NCBI GenBank assembly: GCA_048267245.1
Contig: JBLWXV010000001.1
Location: forward strand, 1,054,001 to 1,118,000
Origin: JBLWXV01 sp048267245
GTDB lineage: Bacteria > Bdellovibrionota > Bacteriovoracia > Bacteriovoracales > Bacteriovoracaceae
DNA: 64,000 nucleotides
Direction: 5' to 3'
The position numbers and the translations under genes were made by a program. The notes below the pieces were generated by a model, which worked only from the letters and a program-made list of their open reading frames with translations, was not told the DNA's origin and searched no databases. Shown piece by piece: positions 25,666 through 34,159 of the stretch; position 1 is the first letter of the stretch; the number at the start of each line of letters is the position of its first letter.

Positions 25666-25700
25666 ACTAGGTCAACTCGAAGTCTTCAAGTTGACCTAGT
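25666..25700. repeat. Strong inverted repeat between two minus-strand genes
   Basis: ACTAGGTCAACT (25666-25677) is perfectly repeated in inverse orientation at 25689-25700; the 11-base loop can add GAA/TTC pairs. It lies 5 bases past the stop of the small secreted protein gene. No T-run follows on the minus strand, so it may be an atypical terminator or an RNA-stabilising hairpin. Confidence 0.7.
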
Positions 25701-25705
25701 GCTAA

Positions 25706-26203
25706 TTATTGAATTTTACGAAGGATGAGCTTGACGAATCCGCTTCCACGCTTAGTTTCCATCGCAGCTGAAAGTCCGTCGCCATGGATACCATCTTTAT
25801 TGATTCCGCTTAGAACAACTCCGTCGGCAGATCTAATTTTTTTAAGCGTACTCTCTTTATCGCCAAAGAAAGTGATGTCGAGGGGCTTAATCGTAAATGG
25901 ACCCAAACCAACGTGATCACCAAGGGCCTTCTTTTTAAACATCACTAACACTTCATATTCTTCTTTGGACTGCCAGCTCTCAAGTCCGCAGTTTCTACCA
26001 GCAACAAGATAATCATAGCTCTCATCTTGCGCTTCTTCGGCAAATTGCTCCTTAAAGCTTTCAGATAAATCCAAATCCACGTAGGCTTCGTTGAGATCGC
26101 CACACTGAACTTTTACGTTGAGCGAGTTTGCACTGGCCATCGAGGCACTAAAAATGAGTGAAGTAATCGCGGCAATTTTCAATGCATAAGTCATAAGTGA
26201 CAT
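25706..26203 (-). CDS. Small secreted protein, unknown function
   Basis: Encodes 165 residues. A type I signal peptide (hydrophobic core about residues 8-20, cleavage near ASMASA-N) gives a roughly 140-residue mature protein that looks beta-rich with two cysteines (QCGDL, RNCGLE), which may form one disulfide. No family recognised. Its ribosome-binding site AAGGAG is followed by seven consecutive cytosines before the ATG and is partly covered by a 13-bp hairpin; a second hairpin follows the stop. Expression therefore looks regulated post-transcriptionally. Confidence 0.75.
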   Translation of the reverse strand: MSLMTYALKIAAITSLIFSASMASANSLNVKVQCGDLNEAYVDLDLSESFKEQFAEEAQDESYDYLVAGRNCGLESWQSKEEYEVLVMFKKKALGDHVGLGPFTIKPLDITFFGDKESTLKKIRSADGVVLSGINKDGIHGDGLSAAMETKRGSGFVKLILRKIQ

Positions 26204-26252
26204 GGGGGGGCTCCTTGTTTAGATGTCATAATTTTAGGGCATCTAAACAAGG
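26204..26252 (-). promoter_or_regulatory. Hairpin covering the ribosome-binding site, with a C7 tract
   Basis: CCTTGTTTAGATG (26213-26225) and CATCTAAACAAGG (26240-26252) form a perfect 13-bp stem with a 14-base loop. On the minus strand the 3' arm includes AAGG of the AAGGAG ribosome-binding site, followed by seven Cs and the ATG at 26203. It may also slow polymerase leaving mutS, but no T-run follows. Confidence 0.65.
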
Positions 26253-26280
26253 TGGCGTTAAGCTTTGAAAACTTTATATG

Positions 26281-28992
26281 CTACTGGATAGGAAGCTGAC
26301 TCTTAAGTTCATGAAGAGCTGCAATTGCCTCAAGTGGTGTCATGTTGAGAACATCAATTTTTTCCAAATTACCCTCTAGTTGCTTGAGGTATTCTGGAAT
26401 AACTGGAGCGGGACGCTCTTCTTCAAAGAAGCAAAGCTGTGTGCCGCGCTCAGGAGTGCCCGACTTTTTCATCGACTTTGAGGTCTTTGGCTTTTCGCTG
26501 GCGCTAACATGGTGGTGCTCGCGCTCAAGGTCTTGCAGAAGCTCAGTTGAGCGGCGAAGGATTCCCTCGGGAAGACCTGCGAGCTTGGCCACGTGAATAC
26601 CAAAGCTCTGAGAGGCCGGACCTTCAATGAGGCGATAGAGAAATTGAACTTCTCCGTCGCGGTTCATGGTCTCAACGGTCATGTTCTTGGCATTATTAAT
26701 CTCATCCACCACTTCAATGAGTTCGTGGTAGTGAGTGGCAAAGAGAGTGAAGGCTCGCGTGGTTGAGGTGAGATATTCAACTAAGGCCCAAGCAATTGAG
26801 AGCCCGTCGTAAGTAGAAGTACCGCGGCCAACTTCATCGAGAATAATGAGTGATTCACTCGTTGCATGGCGGATGATTTCGGCCGTTTCGCTCATCTCCA
26901 CCATAAAAGTCGACTGACCCTTTAAGATATCGTCACTGGCGCCAAGGCGCGAGAAGATAGTGTCACACAGCGAGAGTCTGGCACTTGTGGCAGGGACGTT
27001 TGAGCCAATTTGGGCCAGCAATTGAATGATCGCGACCTCTCTCATGACGGTGGTCTTACCGGCCATGTTAGGACCAGTAATGAGAGCGAAGGGACACTTG
27101 TGATCGAGATAAATGTCGTGGGCAACAAAGTGATCTTTGATGAGTGAGCGAATGAGTGGGTGAAATCCACCTTTCACTTCAAATACTCTTGGACCTGAGA
27201 CGAACTCAGGACGCACGAGGTTTTCTTGCAGGGACACCCAGGCCAGAGCGCCAAAGGCGTCTAGCAGAGAAAGCGAGATGGCAAGCTCACGAAGTGAGCT
27301 ACTGACCGCACCAACTTCTGAAATAATTCCTTTAAAAATTTCTCTTTCAAGCTTTTCTAATTTCAGTTTGGCCGAGAGCATTTCCTTTTCAAACGCAATG
27401 AGCTCATCGGTCACGTAGCGCTCTGAGTTCACCAGTGTCTGGCGGCGCTCAAAGCTCTTTGGCACCTTATCAGTGTGAGTCTTAGAGACTTCGATAAAGT
27501 AGCCATTGATATTATTGTGCTTCACTCGAAGTTTTTGAATTCCTGTTTTCTCGCGGTAGCTCTCTTCAAGAGCTGTGAGCTCGCCCTCGGCATTTCTTGT
27601 GAGTCTTGCCAGGCGATCGCGCGACTTATCAGCGCCATCTTTAATGAGGTTGCCCTTTTCAAGTGAAGCCCCGATCTCGTCATTTAGTGTGACAGAGATG
27701 CGGCCTGAGAGCGCTGAGAGTTCTGGAAGTGACTTTTTGCTGAGCTTATTCCAACACTCAAGTGGGAGTTTACTCTTCTTGGCGATTTCCAAGATCTTCT
27801 CATATGAATCAACTGCGCGCGCCAGGTTAATGAGATCACTTGCAGTTGCCTTGGCGGTAGAAACCTTAACGAGGACGCGTTCAATGTCGCGAATTTCACT
27901 TAAAACTTCGCGCAACTCCTCGAGTGTTGCTTCATTTGAAGTGAAAAATCCCACCAACTCTTGGCGCGACTCTAATTCGGCGAGGCTTCTGGTTGGCGCC
28001 TGGAAGATTTTCTTCAAGCGGCGCGAGCCCATTGAAGACTTGGCCTTATCAAAGAAGCCCACAAGTGATTCGCGGTAGCTATCGCGGGCCTTGGGAAAAA
28101 TCTCTAGTCCAGTGAGAGTTGGCATCGTCACCTTCATCTCATCTTGATTTGTCGTGAGCTTGAAGGGGTGAATGTGGACGAGCTCGTCTAGAATTTGGGT
28201 TGAGCAAATATAGTAGGCAAGGGCACCAACTGGCCCCAGGACATCGGGAGTGGTTTTAAGGAATTTATCGCGCTTAAAGCCAGGAATGAGTTTTTCTAAA
28301 AACACTTCCGATTGGGCCACCTCAAAATACTCTTGAGATAGATGAGTCTTAACTGTTCCAAAGCTCTCGAGCAGTTTTTCTAAGTTGCTACTGAAATCCT
28401 TGCTCGCCCCAGAGCGATCCCATTGGCCCATCCACGTAATGTATTCTTTAGGCGCGTAAAAGCGCAGGCGCTCGATAAAGTCAGTTTCATTTTGAAAGGC
28501 GTATCCACCAAACTCACCAGTAGTGAAGTCGATGGCCACTAGGTAGTAGGTGCCGGCGTGAAGGGCGCCACTGACCATGTAGCGGTGCTCGCGCTCTTCA
28601 ACTTTGTCGGCATCGTAGGGCATGCCCGGGCTCACCACTTGAGTGACCGCGCGCTTAACAATTCCGACTGCGTCCTTTGGATTTTCGACTTGCTCGCAAA
28701 TGGCGACCTTAAGTCCCATTGCGGTCAGGCGGTCAATGTAGGCCGCAGCTGCATGGTGGGGAATGCCGGCCATTGGAATGGGGAAGTCGCCAAGTTTGCC
28801 ACGGTGGGTGAGGGTAATGTTGAGAAGTCTTGCGGTATCTTTTGCGTCGTCAAAGAACACTTCGTAGAAATCACCCATACGAAAGAGTACTAGCGTGTCG
28901 GCGAAATCTTTTTTAATGCCGTAGTACTGCTCCATCATGGGAGTGAGCTTAACGCCCTCGGAGATTATTTTGTCGAGTGTGGATAGTGACAC
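26281..28992 (-). CDS. mutS: DNA mismatch repair protein MutS
   Basis: Encodes 903 residues, slightly longer than E. coli MutS (853). The mismatch-reading FYE motif sits in RMGDFYEVFF near residue 40; the ATPase has Walker A GPNMAGKTT, the Q-loop region, STFMVEMSE signature, Walker B LIILDEVGRGTST and FATHYHEL. MutS binds mismatches and recruits MutL. Start is GTG at 28992; N-terminal sequence LTPMMEQYYGIK fits the family. No mutL is seen nearby. Confidence 0.97.
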   Translation of the reverse strand: MSLSTLDKIISEGVKLTPMMEQYYGIKKDFADTLVLFRMGDFYEVFFDDAKDTARLLNITLTHRGKLGDFPIPMAGIPHHAAAAYIDRLTAMGLKVAICEQVENPKDAVGIVKRAVTQVVSPGMPYDADKVEEREHRYMVSGALHAGTYYLVAIDFTTGEFGGYAFQNETDFIERLRFYAPKEYITWMGQWDRSGASKDFSSNLEKLLESFGTVKTHLSQEYFEVAQSEVFLEKLIPGFKRDKFLKTTPDVLGPVGALAYYICSTQILDELVHIHPFKLTTNQDEMKVTMPTLTGLEIFPKARDSYRESLVGFFDKAKSSMGSRRLKKIFQAPTRSLAELESRQELVGFFTSNEATLEELREVLSEIRDIERVLVKVSTAKATASDLINLARAVDSYEKILEIAKKSKLPLECWNKLSKKSLPELSALSGRISVTLNDEIGASLEKGNLIKDGADKSRDRLARLTRNAEGELTALEESYREKTGIQKLRVKHNNINGYFIEVSKTHTDKVPKSFERRQTLVNSERYVTDELIAFEKEMLSAKLKLEKLEREIFKGIISEVGAVSSSLRELAISLSLLDAFGALAWVSLQENLVRPEFVSGPRVFEVKGGFHPLIRSLIKDHFVAHDIYLDHKCPFALITGPNMAGKTTVMREVAIIQLLAQIGSNVPATSARLSLCDTIFSRLGASDDILKGQSTFMVEMSETAEIIRHATSESLIILDEVGRGTSTYDGLSIAWALVEYLTSTTRAFTLFATHYHELIEVVDEINNAKNMTVETMNRDGEVQFLYRLIEGPASQSFGIHVAKLAGLPEGILRRSTELLQDLEREHHHVSASEKPKTSKSMKKSGTPERGTQLCFFEEERPAPVIPEYLKQLEGNLEKIDVLNMTPLEAIAALHELKSQLPIQ

Positions 28993-29127
28993 AGTTGACT
29001 TCCCTGATCAGTTTTTTTGAGGCGCCAGCTTAACATGATCATTTTGGCCGCGACAAGGATGTAACCTCTCAAAAATAATGGCAACTAGCACCTCGCGGGC
29101 CGCACTGGAGCGTGGTACGATAGATGC

Positions 29128-30138
29128 ATGAAAAACGCCCGATGGCGCAGACGGTTAAGTGACCTATTTCGCTTAATCTTCTTTGGCGCAGTATGTTCAA
29201 CCGCTCTCTTTGGCCACTACTTTAAAGGTGGCCCCGATCCCTTTGCCGATCAGGCTTCGGATACCGAAGGACGCAGCCAAGAGAGTTACTTCGTGGGCGC
29301 GCGCTATCACCTCTTGCAAGGGAGCACTCCCAAGCTTTTTTTGGACGCGCAGGAGCTCACCCTCATTGGGGCCGCCGCTGATCGCATCTTTATGACCTCT
29401 CCAGTTGGCGTGGTCTTCTCTCCCACTGGCACCTCCTATAACTACCGAGCTCAAACCGGAAGAATAGAGCAGGCTTCGCACTTTCTCTATTTAGACGGAG
29501 CAGTCGACGTGAAAGGGGATCTCTCCCATTGGAACTCAGACACCGCTCGCTATCAGATGGAGCGCGATGAGCTCCACGGCGAGGGCAATGTGGAGACCAC
29601 CACTCGCTCTGAGAGTACGGGCGATGTGATTGTGGTGAAGGCGCAATCGGTGGATGCGCAGCCTAAGTTGCAGAAATCACACTATATTGGAAATGTAGAC
29701 GGCAAGATCACTAGAAAGCGCGCCTACGAACCACCAATTTTATTTAGTTCAAGGGAGATGTTCCTCGATGTTCCGGCGGGAATGGCCAATTTAGAGGAAG
29801 ATGTCACTTTGATAAAACAAGGGGTTACCGCCAAGAGCAAGCGCGGGGAAATCTTTCTTGAGAACTACAATAAAAAGCTCAAGTATTACGTACTTTATGA
29901 CGATGTGAAGGTATCGGAAAAAGTGCGCGTCCCAGGCCCTACAGGCATGAGGACCTTCACTCGCCGAGCGCTATCGGAAAAACTCGAGGGAATTGTGGCC
30001 GAGGATAAGATTATTCTCACTGGCTATCCCAAGGTCTACCAAGAGCGCGACGTGATTAAAGGAAATCGCATTATTATTCGAGAAAACAACGAAGTCGTTG
30101 AGGTGGATGATGCCAATACGAACTTCATTTTGAGGTAG
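29128..30138 (+). CDS. LptC-LptA fusion, LPS transport
   Basis: Encodes 336 residues. An N-terminal membrane helix (about residues 12-28) leads to a beta-jellyroll LptC-like domain (FVGARYHLLQ ... AQELTL ... GVVFSPTGTSYNYRAQTG) and then LptA/OstA-like beta repeats (SREMFLDVPAGMANLEEDVTLIK, RGEIFLENYNKKL, KIILTGYPKVYQERDVIKG). Separate LptC and LptA in E. coli total about 375 residues, so this is best read as one membrane-anchored protein doing both jobs in carrying LPS across the periplasm. The next gene, 2 bases on, is lptB. No clear ribosome-binding site precedes the ATG. Confidence 0.8.
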   Translation: MKNARWRRRLSDLFRLIFFGAVCSTALFGHYFKGGPDPFADQASDTEGRSQESYFVGARYHLLQGSTPKLFLDAQELTLIGAAADRIFMTSPVGVVFSPTGTSYNYRAQTGRIEQASHFLYLDGAVDVKGDLSHWNSDTARYQMERDELHGEGNVETTTRSESTGDVIVVKAQSVDAQPKLQKSHYIGNVDGKITRKRAYEPPILFSSREMFLDVPAGMANLEEDVTLIKQGVTAKSKRGEIFLENYNKKLKYYVLYDDVKVSEKVRVPGPTGMRTFTRRALSEKLEGIVAEDKIILTGYPKVYQERDVIKGNRIIIRENNEVVEVDDANTNFILR

Positions 30139-30140
30139 AA

Positions 30141-30896
30141 GTGACCACAGGCGAAGTAGAAATTAGTCAGACGGGTGAGGTGCTTGAAGCATCTAACCTA
30201 AAAAAGACCTACGGTGGAAGAACCGTGGTGAAAGACGTTTCGCTTTCAGTGACACAAGGTGAAGTTGTAGGTCTACTCGGTCCTAACGGAGCGGGAAAGA
30301 CGACTTCATTTTATATGATGGTAGGACTAGTGAAGGCCGACAGTGGACGCATTCAACTCTCGGGCAGTGATGTGACTTCGCTTCCGATCCATCGTCGCGC
30401 GCTTGAAGGCGTTGGGTATCTTCCGCAAGAGGCGAGCGTGTTTCGCGAACTCACAGTGGAAGAAAATATTTTTTCTGTGCTTGAAAACAGAAGACTTCCC
30501 AAAGTTAAGCGCAGCAATCTTTTAAATTCACTGATCTCCGATTTTGGTCTCGATCACATCCGCCACTCCCTTGGCAATGCGCTCTCCGGTGGAGAGCGTA
30601 GACGAGTGGAGATTGCAAGGGCGCTGGCACTTGAACCTAAGTTCATCTTGCTCGACGAACCTTTTGCAGGTGTGGATCCACTGGCCGTGCATGATATTCA
30701 AGGTATCATTACAGGTCTACGCTCGAGAAATATCGGCGTACTTATCACTGATCACAATGTGCGTGAGACACTAGGAATTGTGGACCGCGCTTATATTATG
30801 AACAATGGTGAACTCCTGGTTTCAGGAACACCAGATGAAATTATTAATGACGAGAGAGCACGGAAGTTCTACTTGGGCGAAGAGTTCAGGATGTAA
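30141..30896 (+). CDS. lptB: LPS export ABC transporter ATP-binding protein LptB
   Basis: Encodes 251 residues. Walker A GPNGAGKTT, Q-loop PQEASVFREL, signature LSGGERRRVEIARAL, Walker B FILLDEPFAGVDP and H-loop ITDHNVRE all match LptB, including the tell-tale YLPQE and RRVEIARAL stretches. It powers LPS extraction from the inner membrane with LptF/LptG, which are not in this window. GTG start after GAGG; 2 bases after lptCA and 21 bases before rpoN. Confidence 0.96.
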   Translation: MTTGEVEISQTGEVLEASNLKKTYGGRTVVKDVSLSVTQGEVVGLLGPNGAGKTTSFYMMVGLVKADSGRIQLSGSDVTSLPIHRRALEGVGYLPQEASVFRELTVEENIFSVLENRRLPKVKRSNLLNSLISDFGLDHIRHSLGNALSGGERRRVEIARALALEPKFILLDEPFAGVDPLAVHDIQGIITGLRSRNIGVLITDHNVRETLGIVDRAYIMNNGELLVSGTPDEIINDERARKFYLGEEFRM

Positions 30897-30917
30897 CAAA
30901 GCCCCTAGGGTTTATGT

Positions 30918-32375
30918 ATGGCCGTTAAACTTTCTCAAAGTTTAAAGCAGACTCAAAACTTGATGATGACGCCGCAATTGCAGCAGGCGATCAAGCTTTT
31001 GACTCTCACACATCTAGAGATGACTAACGTTATCGCTGAAGAGATGGTTGAGAACCCAATGCTAGAAGAAATCGTTGATGGTGTTGACGACGCCAGCAAC
31101 GAGTCTGATCAAAAATTAGAGCGCCTCGAAGCTCAGAATCAAGAGGTAGACGCCTCAAATTTCACAGAAGAACCACTCACAGGAAAGGACGATTTCGACT
31201 GGGAAGCCTACGTCGAAACTTACAATAGTACCTCTTCAACACCAGCGAGCATGGCCACTCCCGATCCGGATGAAAATCCGAATTATGAGAATATGGTTTC
31301 ACGCGGGATGACTCTCACTGAGCATCTCGAGTGGCAACTTCGCATGGAAGAACTCGAAGAGGCTGAGCTCGCACTGGCACTTGAAATTATTCACAATATT
31401 AACGACGATGGTTACCTTGAAGTTTCATTTGAAGAACTGATTGAGAGTTCTAAAATGGAGCGCGAAGACGCACTAGACGTTCTTGCAACAGTTCAACGAC
31501 TAGATCCAGTTGGGTGTGGTTGTGAAACTCTCGTCGATTGTCTTTTAGCCCAGGCTAGAATTGCAGAGGAGCGCTCACCGCTACTTGAGAAAATTATTCG
31601 CGATCACCTCGAAGATCTTCAAGTAAAAGACTTTGATAAAATTGCTAAAACACTTGGCGTCTCTGCTGCTCAGGTTGAAATGTCGGCAGAAATTCTTCAA
31701 ACTTTCTACCCCAAGCCAGGCCGTCTCATTTCACCTGCTGAAACTGAGTATGTTGTGCCGGATATTTTTGTCGTGAAAGTAGGGGATGAATTTGTTGTTC
31801 AAGTAAATGACGACGGTGTTCCACGTCTTAAAATCTCGAAGCTCTATCAAAATATGCTCAAAGGGCACAAGGGCGATGAGGCCAGTGAATACGTGCAAGA
31901 GAAGCTCAAGTCGGCACTTTGGTTGATCAAGTCAATTCAAAATCGTCAGGCGACTATTAATAAAGTTTCTAAAGCGATCGTGCGCCAGCAGCAAGAGTTC
32001 TTTAAGAAAGGGCCAAAATTTCTTAAGCCTATGATCCTTAAAGATATTGCCAATGAAATTGGTATGCACGAATCGACTGTATCTCGTGTGACGACCAACA
32101 AGTACATGCATACGCCGATTGGAACATTCGAACTCAAGTACTTCTTTAATACCGGTGTCGGTGGCAAAGATGGCGGGATGGATGTCTCAAGTGAAGTGTT
32201 GCGACTCAAGATTAAAGATATGCTTGAAAAAGAAAACCCAAGACGCCCACTTTCGGATCAAAAGATTGCCGAACTTTTGGGGCGCGATGGGATTAACGTC
32301 GCCCGTAGGACGGTGGCCAAGTACAGAGAAATGCTTGGAATCCTGTCTTCGGCTAAGAGAAAAGTAAAAAAATAA
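30918..32375 (+). CDS. rpoN: RNA polymerase sigma-54 factor
   Basis: Encodes 485 residues. The N-terminal activator region has LSQSLKQTQNLMMTPQLQQAI (region I, split here by description only), an acidic region II follows (residues 50-120), and the C-terminus has the RpoN box ARRTVAKYR, which reads the -24 promoter element. Sigma-54 needs AAA+ activators; none is seen in this window. The lpt-rpoN-hpf order is the same as in many proteobacteria. Confidence 0.97.
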   Translation: MAVKLSQSLKQTQNLMMTPQLQQAIKLLTLTHLEMTNVIAEEMVENPMLEEIVDGVDDASNESDQKLERLEAQNQEVDASNFTEEPLTGKDDFDWEAYVETYNSTSSTPASMATPDPDENPNYENMVSRGMTLTEHLEWQLRMEELEEAELALALEIIHNINDDGYLEVSFEELIESSKMEREDALDVLATVQRLDPVGCGCETLVDCLLAQARIAEERSPLLEKIIRDHLEDLQVKDFDKIAKTLGVSAAQVEMSAEILQTFYPKPGRLISPAETEYVVPDIFVVKVGDEFVVQVNDDGVPRLKISKLYQNMLKGHKGDEASEYVQEKLKSALWLIKSIQNRQATINKVSKAIVRQQQEFFKKGPKFLKPMILKDIANEIGMHESTVSRVTTNKYMHTPIGTFELKYFFNTGVGGKDGGMDVSSEVLRLKIKDMLEKENPRRPLSDQKIAELLGRDGINVARRTVAKYREMLGILSSAKRKVKK

Positions 32376-32413
32376 GAAATGAGTTTATAATGGCACTCAC
32401 TCTGATGATGCCG

Positions 32414-32432
32414 TGGGGGGACGCTTCCCCCA
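32414..32432 (+). repeat. GC-rich hairpin in the rpoN-hpf gap
   Basis: TGGGGGGA and TTCCCCCA pair (8 bp, one wobble, CGC loop) 24 bases before the hpf start. Seven As follow, so it does not terminate transcription on this strand; it may affect transcript stability or hpf translation. Confidence 0.5.
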
Positions 32433-32455
32433 AAAAAATGAGGAGATTTGATCCT

Positions 32456-32842
32456 ATGAAGATTACAGTTTCTTTCCACCACCTCGAGCACACACCGTCA
32501 CTAGATGAGAGAATTCAAGAGAAGTCTCAAAAACTCAATAAGTACCTAGACGGTAAGACGCACGTGAAGTGGTCGTGCTATGTCAAAGATGGCAACCACC
32601 ATGCGGACGTTCATTTGATCGGACCTCATTTTGAGCACAGAGCTACGGCGCACTCAGACTCACTTTATAAAACCATCGACATGGTGATGGATAAGGTAGA
32701 GAAGCAGCTCTCAAAACAGAAACAAAAGATGCGCACTCGTCGCACTCGCGCTGGTAAATTTGCTAAAGAAGAGCGCGTGATTCTTGAACCAGGAATGGCC
32801 TGGGTTGATTACGATGAGGATTATTTCGCTGATGCTTCATAG
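32456..32842 (+). CDS. hpf: Ribosome hibernation promoting factor, HPF/RaiA family
   Basis: Encodes 128 residues from the ATG with AGGAG upstream; the frame is open further but the protein would then lack the normal MKITVSFHHLEHT beginning. The beta-alpha-beta-beta-beta-alpha fold (DERIQEKSQKLNKY, HHADVHLIG, YKTIDMVMDKVEKQLSKQKQK) is typical. HPF dimerises or silences ribosomes in stationary phase. A 25-residue acidic tail with two Trp/Tyr (MAWVDYDEDYF) extends past short HPF, without the full second domain of long HPF. Confidence 0.92.
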   Translation: MKITVSFHHLEHTPSLDERIQEKSQKLNKYLDGKTHVKWSCYVKDGNHHADVHLIGPHFEHRATAHSDSLYKTIDMVMDKVEKQLSKQKQKMRTRRTRAGKFAKEERVILEPGMAWVDYDEDYFADAS

Positions 32843-32875
32843 ATCGCTTTTGATCTAATAAAGAATTGGGTAAAG

Positions 32876-32904
32876 GGCCGCTCGAATGTAGCGGCCTTTT
32901 TTTT
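32876..32904 (+). terminator. Intrinsic terminator of the lptCA-lptB-rpoN-hpf operon
   Basis: GGCCGCT/AGCGGCC (32876-32882 with 32890-32896), seven-base loop, then TTTTTTTT. Confidence 0.93.
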
Positions 32905-32932
32905 AATACCATTTGGGCTAGCGGAGTTCTTT

Positions 32933-33835
32933 ATGAATTCATTTCATAAATTTTGTCTGGCACTAACACTTCTGAGTCCACTGCTATTTTCTTGCTCTTC
33001 ACTGGATCGATCCAAAGCTCCGGATCGAGAGATTGCGAGCTATGAGGAAGACTCCTCGAGCGTCTACCGCGGTCAAGTTCTCACTGAAGCCGTGGCCACC
33101 ACCGATTATCAAAGAACCACAGGTCTACTGGGAAAGCTCTTTGGAGGCGTTACTCAAGCCGATGTTGAGGCCATGGACCGTGAGGCGCGCCTAAAGATCA
33201 TAGAGAAGCTCAAAGGTGATGGCTACGATCTCTCCAAAGTAGTCTTCTTACCTTCATCTCTAGATGTACAGAGTGTCGATGAAGTGGGGTCGGCCCAGAC
33301 CAGGCAGACGGGAGTTTTTGGAGGTGTGAGTGAGCACACCTATAAGAAATACGAGATCAAACTTAAGGTCAAACTGGACTACCTCTATCTAGGAGAGAAT
33401 CCACCGGAGAATCTTGAGCGGGTGGATCTTCAGAAGATGAATGTCGCAATGATGAACTCTAAAGGCGGTGTTGCTGCTAGAATTAAGGCCAATAGAGAAA
33501 ATCTCTTGGGGTTAAGTGTCTTGGCGCAGAAAGAGGGCAAGAGCGACATTCGTCGCATTCGCACAAGTGATCTTAATCTCAGCTCGGCTCAGCGTTTAGA
33601 AATAAGAGATCAAGTTGAGAAGTCCCTGGCGCAGTCTGGTTCTAAACTTGAAGATCAAAAGTATACTCTCTATGTATCTCTGCCCACTGAGTCTGGTGGG
33701 CAACGCTCGACTTTTATAGTCGACTCGAGTGATGAGCTCGGTTCAAAATTATTGCAAGAAGTTTACTTGAAGGGGATGGTCTCTAAGGCCCGCGGAGGCT
33801 GTGCCAGTATTATGGCCAGTATCTTTAAGAAGTAG
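32933..33835 (+). CDS. Lipoprotein, unknown function
   Basis: Encodes 300 residues. Lipobox SPLLFSC (Cys21) after a clear signal. The mature protein is mixed alpha/beta with a long polar middle (SAQTRQTGVFGGVSEH, then KKYEIKLKVKLDYLYLG) and no cysteines until near the C-terminus (GGCASI). It resembles no family I know. Single-gene unit between two terminators, so independently expressed. Confidence 0.8.
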   Translation: MNSFHKFCLALTLLSPLLFSCSSLDRSKAPDREIASYEEDSSSVYRGQVLTEAVATTDYQRTTGLLGKLFGGVTQADVEAMDREARLKIIEKLKGDGYDLSKVVFLPSSLDVQSVDEVGSAQTRQTGVFGGVSEHTYKKYEIKLKVKLDYLYLGENPPENLERVDLQKMNVAMMNSKGGVAARIKANRENLLGLSVLAQKEGKSDIRRIRTSDLNLSSAQRLEIRDQVEKSLAQSGSKLEDQKYTLYVSLPTESGGQRSTFIVDSSDELGSKLLQEVYLKGMVSKARGGCASIMASIFKK

Positions 33836-33846
33836 ATTCGATTGCT

Positions 33847-33880
33847 ATGACTTGCTCCTTTGAGCAAGTCATATCTTATT
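33847..33880 (+). terminator. Intrinsic terminator
   Basis: ATGACTTGCTC/GAGCAAGTCAT (11 bp, CTTT loop, 33847-33872) followed by a T-rich stretch ATCTTATTTTT. It ends the lipoprotein transcript and faces the small minus-strand gene. Confidence 0.82.
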
Positions 33881-33884
33881 TTTC

Positions 33885-34055
33885 TTACGAAGCGTTTTGA
33901 AAGGGCGAGCCCCAGGCGTCGCTCTCAAACATTACCCACTCAGCATCAGGATCAAGCTTTAGTGCTTTCTCAAGGAAGTCTAGGCGCTCAGATTCTTTGT
34001 CAAAGACATACGTCTTTGCGTAAGCTCCCATTTTAATCGAGATTGAATAGCACAT
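33885..34055 (-). CDS. Small conserved-looking protein, unknown function
   Basis: Encodes 56 residues from the ATG at 34055, which has a near-perfect AAGGAGG seven bases upstream; a longer in-frame start at 34109 lacks this. The sequence has an amphipathic helix (ESERLDFLEKALKLDP) and an acidic, Trp-containing end (AEWVMFESDAWG). No membrane segment. Strong translation signals suggest a real and abundant protein. Confidence 0.75.
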   Translation of the reverse strand: MCYSISIKMGAYAKTYVFDKESERLDFLEKALKLDPDAEWVMFESDAWGSPFQNAS

Positions 34056-34159
34056 TCGGTATCCTCCTTGCGCCGATAATTGGTCATTTTCCCTCCTTTT
34101 CGGCATCACTCTTGAATAGATTTAAGTCGTAATCATTTTTTCTTCTACTAAGGACGAAT

